Shown: positions 1 through 5,408 of the stretch, one piece after another | Layout of the letters: each line of letters begins with the position of its first letter | Position numbering within the stretch: the stretch's first letter is position 1 | NCBI GenBank assembly: GCA_964484515.1 | Contig: CAZAGT010000231.1 | Coordinates: 1-8,179, forward strand | Direction of reading: 5' to 3' | DNA length: 8,179 nucleotides | From: CAZAGT01 sp964484515 | Lineage (GTDB): Bacteria; Desulfobacterota; DSM-4660; Desulfatiglandales; HGW-15 | Program-made: the position numbers and the translations under genes | Notes under the pieces: model-generated | What the model was told of the DNA's origin: nothing | The model's input: only the letters and a program-made list of their open reading frames with translations | Databases searched by the model: none

Positions 1-2
1 TA

Positions 3-440
3 ACGATACCCCAGTACCTTGAGCGGCCGCAGATCGTCACGCGGCTCACCCGCAACGAGATGAGGCTCGCCGATTTCGACCAATGGGCGGAGCCGTTGAA
101 AGACAACTTCACCCGTGTCCTGGCGGAGAACTTATCGGCGCTGCTTTGTGCGGATGCCCTAGCCGTCTTTCCCTGGAGCGGGTCTACGCCGGTCGACTAC
201 CAGGTCCAGGTGGAGGTGGTACGGCTTGACGGCAGCCTTGGCGGGGAGGCCATGATGACGGCCCGCTGGGCAATTATGGGCGAGGACAGCCGCAAGGTGC
301 TCTACTCGACGACCTCCAGCTACCGCGCACCCGTCCCCCAGGCGGACGATTACTCCTCCTTTGTGGCGACTCAAAGTCGGCTACTTGAGAAGTACAGTCA
401 AGACGTTGCCGAGGCCATCAAAAAGGTCATGCTGGAATAG
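3..440 (+). CDS. pqiC: PqiC-family ABC-transport auxiliary lipoprotein, C-terminal part (5' truncated)
   Basis: The reading frame is open from the left edge (codons begin at position 3) to a TAG at 438-440, so the visible part is the C-terminal ~145 residues of a longer protein. It contains the stretch PQYLERPQIVTR, then NEMRLADFDQWAEPL, which is the characteristic core of the PqiC/YmbA (DUF330, ABC_trans_aux) family, followed by a late beta-strand region and a C-terminal helix. Family knowledge: PqiC is an outer-membrane lipoprotein working with the MCE protein PqiB and membrane protein PqiA in lipid transport between the membranes. The ATG at 60 lies inside the conserved core and is not the true start. 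The lipoprotein signal peptide and any pqiA/pqiB or MCE-ABC genes would lie upstream, outside the window. Family assignment is firm; the exact paralogue (PqiC versus another MCE-linked lipoprotein) cannot be decided. Confidence 0.8.
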   Translation, partial: TIPQYLERPQIVTRLTRNEMRLADFDQWAEPLKDNFTRVLAENLSALLCADALAVFPWSGSTPVDYQVQVEVVRLDGSLGGEAMMTARWAIMGEDSRKVLYSTTSSYRAPVPQADDYSSFVATQSRLLEKYSQDVAEAIKKVMLE

Positions 441-821
441 CGAGGCGGTCGAAAAACGATCAATGTCTGTCGTCTGCGGTCGGTTGATAAGAACCAGCCG
501 CGATAGCTCGATTCGGCAGCGACCCAAGGCCTTCATTGGTGGAAACATCTGTGCGGGCTGAGCAAACGCCCATGGACGAATTCTTAGGACTAGACATGCT
601 GGATTGAGAAGGCGTGCTCTCTATCGGGCACAAACCTGCCAATCATCAAGACAGCCTGCCATAGGGTAAGGTGCCGAGCATTGACGGCACCGACCTCCTC
701 CGAGATCACTATACCAAAGTCGAACAGGGAACCATATCCACCACGTATGACAGCGCGCACCATGGACCCACCTGTTCACGGAAGAGACCGCGGACTCGTG
801 AGGGTTGAAGGAAATAGGGCG
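441..821. other. gene-free stretch between pqiC and the EEP gene
   Basis: These ~380 bases hold no reading frame with recognisable protein features; the short open frames look like chance. I see no tRNA, strong terminator or convincing promoter. A TTGACG at 681-686 resembles a -35 box, but no TATAAT-like box lies at proper spacing (the nearest, TATACC at 710-715, is 23 bases away). Candidate in-frame upstream starts for the EEP gene (TTG 681, ATG 747, ATG 762, GTG 798) lie here, so part of it could be coding if one of them is used. Confidence 0.5.
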
Positions 822-1721
822 TTGAGGTCTTGCGGCACGACAAAACAGCTTCATTCACCTGCCGGATCAAAAGCATTCGGGCTTTTGTTGCTGCTGTTTG
901 CCCTCGCGGGCTCCTGCCGTGCCACTGGGATCGTCCAGGTAGCCCCATTCGCTGAAGAGGGCGCCCTCATGCCTGAGACGATCACGTTCGTGAACTGGAA
1001 TGCGGAAAAGGGAGCCCACAACCAATTCCCTCAAGATCTAGAGGCCATAATTGAGTGCCATAAACCAGACCTTATCTTCTTGCAGGAAGCCCGGGCCGAC
1101 CTTGTCGAGCCACGGGCCATGGGCGCCTATTTCGCAAGCAGTTGGAAGTATCCCTGGCCGGACGGGGATACCATTGGCGTTATGACCCTTTCCAAGGTGG
1201 CGCCGGTAAGGGCCCAACCGGTTACAACAAAGTGGCGGTAGTTTTTTGTGACGGCGCCCAAGATGTCCCTCATCACCGAGTACCCCTTGTCTGGCGGTGA
1301 GACCATGCTCGCGATCAACGTCCACCTGTTGAATTTCGAGCGCTGGGGTACCATGAAGGTGCGCGATCAGCTTGAGGAACTTAAGACCATCATCTCTCAA
1401 CATGACGGGCCGATCCTGATGGCAGGTGATTTCAACACCTGGAACACAAAGCGGCTGAGCCTGGTCCAAGATCTTGCGAGAGAAACACACCTTGTCGAAG
1501 TTGTGGGCTTCCCGCCCGGACGCACGACCGCGGGTAAAGATTCTGACTTCTTACACTGGCTTTTTGGTATTAATGAAGAACTGCCCCTCGATCGAGTTTA
1601 TGGCCGGGGTTTCACGGAACAAGATGCGCGGGTGCTGGAATACCCTTCTTCGGACCATAAGGCCATCCTCGTGAGGTTGACTCGCCAGCAAAGCCCGTCG
1701 GAGACCATGAGCGAAAAGTGA
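822..1721 (+). pseudogene. endonuclease/exonuclease/phosphatase (EEP) family protein interrupted by an in-frame TAG
   Basis: One continuous frame runs from about 822 to the TGA at 1719-1721 except for a TAG at 1239-1241 (codon 140). Numbered from TTG 822, EEP superfamily motifs occur in order on both sides of the stop: NWNAEKG (Asn60), DLIFLQEA (Glu89), then NVHLLNF (His168), GDFNTW (Asp203, Asn205), a LDRV segment and SSDHKAI (Asp278, His279). These are the usual metal-binding and catalytic positions of this Mg-dependent phosphoesterase fold; the substrate is unknown. The N-terminus has a run of leucines ending in ALAGSC (Cys32), so it is probably an exported lipoprotein. TTG 822 is chosen because AAGGAA lies 8 bases upstream (808-813); ATG 747, ATG 762 and GTG 798 are alternatives. 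The residues around the stop (TTKWR, stop, FFVTAPK) read as an uninterrupted homologue with one residue, plausibly Glu, replaced. It may be a recent nonsense mutation, an assembly error, or readthrough. Confidence 0.8.
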
Positions 1722-1775
1722 CGGCCATCAAGGATTTCATTGCTATGGACGGCAGGAAATGATAGGCACGAAACG

Positions 1776-1810
1776 AGGGTTCAAGGTTCGGGTTTCGGGG
1801 TTCAGGGCTC
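1776..1810. repeat. five tandem degenerate 7-bp units (consensus RRGGTTC)
   Basis: Five heptads follow one another without a break: AGGGTTC, AAGGTTC, GGGTTTC, GGGGTTC and AGGGCTC. The array lies 54 bases after the EEP stop codon, in the 215-base spacer before the solute-binding protein. A related array in the same heptad register occurs at 7768-7846. Function is unknown; short purine-rich heptad arrays of this style look like genome-dispersed intergenic repeats. Confidence 0.7.
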
Positions 1811-1924
1811 AGAATAGAACTCCGATAATATGTCGTGGCCATGGCAGAGGTAGTACATCGCCTTGAATTGAAGGCTTTTCGGTTTTGGCAAAACTCAATG
1901 GAGCAAAACGACATATCTTGTGAT

Positions 1925-1930
1925 AGGAGG
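1925..1930 (+). promoter_or_regulatory. ribosome binding site AGGAGG for the solute-binding protein
   Basis: A perfect AGGAGG lies 6 bases before ATG 1937. It decides the start in favour of 1937 over in-frame codons further upstream (for example 1835), which would place 34 extra residues before an otherwise normal signal peptide. Confidence 0.85.
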
Positions 1931-1936
1931 TTGAAG

Positions 1937-2749
1937 ATGAAGACGTTTCGAATAGGTTTTGTCATAATCCTGGTGTTGACGATTTTCGGGCTCTGTGTAC
2001 CAAACGCTGACGCCAAATCACCGGTACTCGACCGCATCCTGAAGCGGGGAGAGCTGATCGTTGGCGTATCCGGTAACCAGCCGCCTCTCAACATGAGGAC
2101 CAAAAGTGGTACTATCATCGGTCTTGAGGCCGACTTGGCCCGGATGATGGCGGATGCCATGGGCGTCAGACTGAAGTTCTTTCCTTTGAACTTCAACATG
2201 TTGATACCGACCCTCGAGGACGAGGGGATCGACATGATCCTGTCGGGAATGACGATGACTGCCGAACGTAATTTGAAAATCGCTTTCGTAGGCCCCTATT
2301 TCCTTTCGGGCAAATCCTTCCTGACCAAGAGCCAGACCATCGCTAGCCTCAAAGACCCCGCCGAGATCGACAGTCCCAGATTGACGGTGGCGGCCTTGGA
2401 GGGCTCAACAAGTCAGCTCTTCGTTGAGACGGTCATACCACGGGCAAAACTCATCAAGACCAAGACCTATGATGCCGCCGTGAAGATGGTCCTCGAGGGC
2501 AGGGTCGACGCCTTCGTCGCCGACTACCCGATTTGTATCATATCCGTATTCCGTTACCCTGACCAAGGCCTCATCTCCCTGATCACACCGCTCACCTATG
2601 AGCCGATAGGGATCGGGATGCCTGCGAACGCCCCTCATCTGGTCAATTGGGTCGAAAACTTCCTGAACACCCTTGAGGGCAGTGGGCGACTTGAAGAAAT
2701 GAGGACACACTGGTTCGAGGATGCATCCTGGTTGACCGACCTGCCCTAA
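1937..2749 (+). CDS. periplasmic solute-binding protein, family 3 (amino-acid type)
   Basis: This is a 270-residue protein, the usual size for SBP_bac_3 (PF00497). Residues 1-26 form a Sec signal peptide (MKTFRIG, a hydrophobic core, then NADA before Lys27). The mature protein begins with the typical LDRILKRGELIVGV strand and continues with GLEADLARMMADAMG, DMILSGMT and TAERNLKIAFVGPY. Arg111 in the last motif matches the family residue that binds the ligand alpha-carboxylate, and VDAFVAD (to Asp196) matches the segment that contacts the alpha-amino group. The ligand is therefore probably an amino acid or a similar small polar compound; the exact one cannot be read. No permease or ATPase gene is adjacent, so it is an orphan binding protein, either serving a transporter elsewhere or acting as a sensor component. 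The next gene starts 80 bases downstream and co-transcription is possible. Confidence 0.88.
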   Translation: MKTFRIGFVIILVLTIFGLCVPNADAKSPVLDRILKRGELIVGVSGNQPPLNMRTKSGTIIGLEADLARMMADAMGVRLKFFPLNFNMLIPTLEDEGIDMILSGMTMTAERNLKIAFVGPYFLSGKSFLTKSQTIASLKDPAEIDSPRLTVAALEGSTSQLFVETVIPRAKLIKTKTYDAAVKMVLEGRVDAFVADYPICIISVFRYPDQGLISLITPLTYEPIGIGMPANAPHLVNWVENFLNTLEGSGRLEEMRTHWFEDASWLTDLP

Positions 2750-2829
2750 CCCTGTTATGAAACGGAGCACGCCTGCCCTGCTTCCGTTGGGGCAGCCTGC
2801 TTCAAAGACTTCAGACGGAGGTATGAAAG

Positions 2830-3873
2830 ATGAACAGAAAGAAGGTCTTTGCCATCTGCGTTGCCGTACTCGTAGCGTTCACCTCAGCCGGCTTTGCGGC
2901 CGATGATTTATTGAAGCAGGCCCAGACCGTTTTCAAACCCATACCGTCAACGCCGCCAAGGTTGGAGGGAAACCCTCTTACGCCTGAGAAGATTGAACTG
3001 GGCAAAATGCTCTATTTTGATCCCCGACTTTCGGCAAGCGCCCTGATTAGCTGTAACACGTGCCACAACATCGGAATGGGGGGTGACGACTTTCAGGAGA
3101 CGTCCACCGGACATGGCTGGCAACAGGGCCCCAGAAATTCCCCCACCGTGCTCAATTCGGTCTTCAATATTGCCCAGTTCTGGGATGGCAGGGCTCCGGA
3201 CCTCAAGGAACAGGCCAAGGGGCCGGTGCAGGCCTCCGTGGAGATGAACAACACCCCTGAGATGGCGGTCAAGACCTTGAGGAGCATGCCCGGCTATATC
3301 GACGCGTTTACGAGCGCCTTCCCCGGCGAAAGTAATCCGGTGACCTTCGAAAACATGGCTAGGGCCATCGAGGCATTCGAGGCCACCCTGCTGACGCCCA
3401 ATTGTCCTTTCGATATGTATCTAAGGGGGAATCGGAGTGCCATGAGTGCTGCGGAAAAGGCGGGGTTGCAGCTCTTTATGGATAACGGATGCGCTGCCTG
3501 TCACGGCGGCATCAATATGGGCGGGGCCGGGTATTTCGCCTTTGGTGTCGTTGAACATCCCGCGGCCAGCCTTATGGCGGGTGACGTGGGCCGGTCCAAG
3601 GTAACGGGAACCAAATCGGATGAATACGTCTTCAAGGCACCGACACTCAGGAACATTATACTCACCCCACCCTACTTCCATTCCGGAAAGGTGTGGAGCT
3701 TGCAGGAGGCCGTTGCGATCATGAGCTCCGCCCAATTGGGGATCTCACTCTCTGAGGCCGATATAGACATGATCATCGCTTTCCTGGAAACTACGACAGG
3801 GGAACAACCGCTGGTCGACTACCCCATTCTGCCGGCCGCCACAACAGAAACCCCGAAGCCCAGACTTGATTAG
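2830..3873 (+). CDS. ccpA: di-heme cytochrome c peroxidase (CcpA/MauG family)
   Basis: This 347-residue periplasmic protein should reduce hydrogen peroxide to water using electrons from small cytochromes or cupredoxins. Residues 1-23 are a Sec signal peptide ending AGFA. Two c-heme sites are visible, CNTCH (75-79) and CAACH (221-225). Offsetting from Pseudomonas aeruginosa CcpA as I recall it, other key positions also match: His95 (distal ligand of the low-potential heme, 16 residues after His79), Trp118 between the hemes, Gln128, Glu138 (acid-base catalyst) and Met298 in AIMSSAQLG (axial Met of the high-potential heme). The Met ligand argues for a true peroxidase rather than MauG, which has Tyr there. 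GGAGG (2817-2821) lies 8 bases before ATG 2830; an ATG at 2823 is out of frame. It follows the solute-binding protein by 80 bases. C-type heme maturation genes must lie elsewhere. Confidence 0.93.
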   Translation: MNRKKVFAICVAVLVAFTSAGFAADDLLKQAQTVFKPIPSTPPRLEGNPLTPEKIELGKMLYFDPRLSASALISCNTCHNIGMGGDDFQETSTGHGWQQGPRNSPTVLNSVFNIAQFWDGRAPDLKEQAKGPVQASVEMNNTPEMAVKTLRSMPGYIDAFTSAFPGESNPVTFENMARAIEAFEATLLTPNCPFDMYLRGNRSAMSAAEKAGLQLFMDNGCAACHGGINMGGAGYFAFGVVEHPAASLMAGDVGRSKVTGTKSDEYVFKAPTLRNIILTPPYFHSGKVWSLQEAVAIMSSAQLGISLSEADIDMIIAFLETTTGEQPLVDYPILPAATTETPKPRLD

Positions 3874-3886
3874 CCTTATGAATCCC

Positions 3887-3918
3887 TCCTTTCCCCCTAT
3901 TTTCAGAGGGGGAAAGGA
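3887..3918. repeat. perfect 12-bp inverted repeat (C-rich/G-rich hairpin)
   Basis: TCCTTTCCCCCT (3887-3898) and AGGGGGAAAGGA (3907-3918) are exact reverse complements with an 8-base loop. It sits 13 bases after the peroxidase stop codon and could end transcription by its strong stem. Neither side has a T-tract, so a classical intrinsic terminator is not supported. The style resembles short palindromic repeats scattered in many draft Desulfobacterota-like genomes, which is inference from memory. Confidence 0.7.
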
Positions 3919-3956
3919 ACTTTCGCGACTAAAGGTAGGAGCTTCACCGCGTACGT

Positions 3957-4000
3957 TCTCAAGGCTGAGGCCTTCAAACTTGCCCCGCGAGGCCTTGAGA
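3957..4000. repeat. 9-bp inverted repeat TCTCAAGGC / GCCTTGAGA
   Basis: Exact arms lie at 3957-3965 and 3992-4000 with a 26-base loop. Inside the left part, AAGGC (3961-3965) can also pair with a nearby GCCTT, giving two mutually exclusive folds. Function is unknown. Confidence 0.5.
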
Positions 4001-4123
4001 CTTCGCTTTCTTGCCCTGACCATTTATCCCCAATTGAGAGTCGGGGCCTAGCGGGTTCATGGAGGTTTCGCCCATTACCGAGGAGGCAGGCAAAACCTCT
4101 CCTGCCATCAAGAGGGGTCTATC

Positions 4124-4160
4124 TTCCCCCCTTCATAAAGGCGAATGGAGGCGGATTTAA
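4124..4160. repeat. probable degraded copy of a dispersed C-rich/G-rich palindrome
   Basis: The segment has the layout CCCCCC-TTCATAAAGG, then GGAGGCGGATTTAA. This looks like an imperfect version of intergenic palindromes of the CCCCCTTTATAAAGGGGG type that I associate with several Gram-negative lineages. The second arm here is eroded (GGCG instead of GGGG). The call rests on resemblance, not on a second intact copy in the window. Confidence 0.35.
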
Positions 4161-4177
4161 GTCTTTACACTCCATTC

Positions 4178-4193
4178 TCCGGATGGATCCGGA
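4178..4193. promoter_or_regulatory. 16-bp palindrome TCCGGAT-GG-ATCCGGA, operator-like
   Basis: Two perfect 7-bp arms are separated by only 2 bases. That spacing suits a dimeric DNA-binding protein better than an RNA hairpin. It lies about 320 bases upstream of the AAA+ ATPase start. No regulator gene is present in the window and no promoter elements could be placed beside it, so the role is inferred. Confidence 0.3.
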
Positions 4194-4461
4194 CGACAAT
4201 CCCGCGCATCTATCTTTGCGTGAGCCCTTAGCCGTGCTTTGCACTCAATGCCCGCCGCCGATCCCCTTCCGACCGAGAGTTCTGGATTCTGGGCCTATCT
4301 CACAATGCGCGCGGAGCAGGGGGCTTATTCCTCCTTCTTTTTGCTTGCCTAATGTCCTTCCTGTCTTAAGTTGTGACCGCCCGGCGCGCGTTTTCATTTC
4401 TGGATGAGCATCGTGGCAGGTCAGATACGCGCATGCATTTGGAAACTTCTTAATGAAGCTT

Positions 4462-4501
4462 CCCGCAGCAAGCTGCGGGGGTATTCGAACGAAGGCGAAT
4501 A
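4462..4501 (+). repeat. two adjacent hairpins just upstream of the AAA+ ATPase gene
   Basis: Stem 1 is CCCGCAG (4462-4468) with CTGCGGG (4473-4479), closed by a CAAG loop. Stem 2 is TATTCG (4482-4487) with CGAATA (4496-4501) and an 8-base loop. A short CTTC/GAAG pair (4446-4449, 4455-4458) precedes them. The second stem ends 13 bases before ATG 4515 and 4 bases before the TGAGG ribosome binding site. They could form a leader-RNA structure or be a dispersed palindromic element; the sequence cannot tell these apart. There is no T-tract after either stem. Confidence 0.65.
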
Positions 4502-4514
4502 AGCCTGAGGCAGT

Positions 4515-5338
4515 ATGAAAACAAGAGCAACGGTGGTTGAAGATTATCGTGTCTCCGAGGCGCCCTATTACCTACAAGCCTCCAATGAGGTCGATGTCTT
4601 CACTGAATCCTATCGCAATCGACTACCGGTACTCCTTAAGGGCCCCACCGGCTGCGGCAAGACCCGGTTCATGGAATACATGGCATGGCGCCTGGGGCGT
4701 CCGCTGATTACGGTCGCCTGTCATGATGACTTGACATCGGGCGACCTGGTCGGCCGCTACCTCATTCGCGGCAACGAAACCGANNNNNNNNNNTCTGGCT
4801 GGATGGCCCCTTGACACGGGCGGTAAAAGTCGGTGCCCTCTGCTATCTGGATGAAATTGTCGAGGCCCGCAAGGATACGACCGTCGTCATCCATCCTTTG
4901 GCAGACGATCGCCGCATTCTCCCGATCGAGAAACGGGGAGAGGTCATCGCCGCTGTCCCGGAGTTTATGCTGATCGTAAGCTACAACCCGGGATATCAGA
5001 GCATCATGAAGGATCTGAAACCGAGCACGAGGCAGCGGTTTGTCGCCCTGGAATTTGATTACCCTCAGGAGGAGGCCGAAACGGAAATCGTGGCCCAGGA
5101 GTCCGGCGTGGACAAAGATTCAGCCATGCAGTTGGTCCGCTTGGGACGGATGACCCGTAATCTGAAAGAGAAAGGTCTCGACGAAGGGGCCAGTACACGT
5201 CTCCTCATTCATGCCGGAAAGTTGATGATGTCGGGCATCGAGCCCCAAAAGGCCTGCCGCGTGGCAATCACCTATCCGTTAAGCGACGATGCGGAAATGC
5301 AGATCTCGATGGACGAGATGATTAAATCACTTTTTTGA
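4515..5338 (+). CDS. MoxR-type AAA+ ATPase, CbbQ/NirQ/NorQ family (crosses a scaffold gap)
   Basis: This is a chaperone-like AAA+ ATPase that, in studied relatives, works with a VWA protein to activate an enzyme by remodelling (RuBisCO for CbbQ, nitric oxide reductase for NorQ). Visible motifs are Walker A GPTGCGKT (residues 43-50), then TVACHDDLTSGDLVGRYL, Walker B CYLDEIVEAR, HPLADDRRILPIEK, sensor-1-like SYNPGYQ, and STRQRF with the likely arginine finger. The C-terminus SMDEMIKSLF fits the family, and total length (~270 residues) is normal. TGAGG (4506-4510) lies 4 bases before ATG 4515. The N run at 4784-4793 splits the gene: codons before it are in the frame of 4515, while WLDGPLTRAVK and the rest lie in another frame. 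The real gap is therefore not 10 bases, and this is one gene, not two. The VWA partner starts 70 bases downstream. The client enzyme cannot be identified, so no gene symbol is given. Confidence 0.9.
4784..4793. other. assembly gap (10 N)
   Basis: Ten Ns lie inside the ATPase gene. The flanking protein reads GNET before and WLDGPLTRA after, a junction that in relatives is nearly contiguous. The downstream frame requires the true gap length to leave remainder 2 when divided by 3; two bases would give Thr-(Asp/Glu)-X-Trp. The number 10 is therefore a placeholder. Confidence 0.95.
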
Positions 5339-5395
5339 AAAGAGACCCCCAAGGCCGGGCGAACAAGCGTCGAAGAATCTGAAAATGTTAAATTC

Positions 5396-5400
5396 GAGGA
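5396..5400 (+). promoter_or_regulatory. ribosome binding site GAGGA deciding the VWA-protein start
   Basis: GAGGA lies 8 bases before ATG 5409. The alternative in-frame ATG at 5385 has no Shine-Dalgarno-like sequence upstream. This favours 5409, which shortens the protein by 8 residues. Confidence 0.65.
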
Positions 5401-5408
5401 CCATTTTC

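Larger units (their letters stand above)
3874..4514. other. gene-free, palindrome-rich intergenic region
   Basis: About 640 bases separate the peroxidase from the AAA+ ATPase gene. I find no credible protein gene; the 74-codon open frame at 4183-4407 lacks domain-like composition and a ribosome binding site. The region carries at least five inverted repeats or palindromic segments (3887-3918, 3957-4000, 4085-4106, 4178-4193, 4462-4501) and a probable degraded dispersed palindrome at 4124-4160. The GGCAGG/CCTGCC pair at 4085-4090 and 4101-4106 is the weakest. The promoter for the downstream operon is expected here, but I cannot place it securely. Confidence 0.6.

Noticed and set aside
681..710. 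Sigma-70 promoter with TTGACG as -35 box
   Set aside because: No acceptable -10 box at 16-18 bases; the nearest candidate is 23 bases away.
1242..1247. Six-T homopolymer as a frameshift site explaining the EEP stop
   Set aside because: The frame is the same before and after the stop, so no insertion or deletion is needed; the lesion is a single codon.
1885..1919. Promoter TTGGCA / TATCTT ahead of the binding-protein gene
   Set aside because: The spacer is 23 bases, too long for a sigma-70 promoter, and no GG/GC pair fits a sigma-54 site.
1612..2235. Long open frame on the - strand (207 codons)
   Set aside because: It overlaps two well-supported + strand genes, has no recognisable motifs and is a reverse-frame shadow.
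4183..4407. 74-codon open frame in the gene-free region
   Set aside because: It has no ribosome binding site, its composition is rich in Pro, Arg and Cys as expected of out-of-frame GC-rich DNA, it shows no domain pattern, and it starts inside a palindrome.
4811..5338. Separate gene starting with TTG at 4811
   Set aside because: Protein sequence just before it (WLDGP) continues the same ATPase domain; the apparent start is produced by the scaffold gap.
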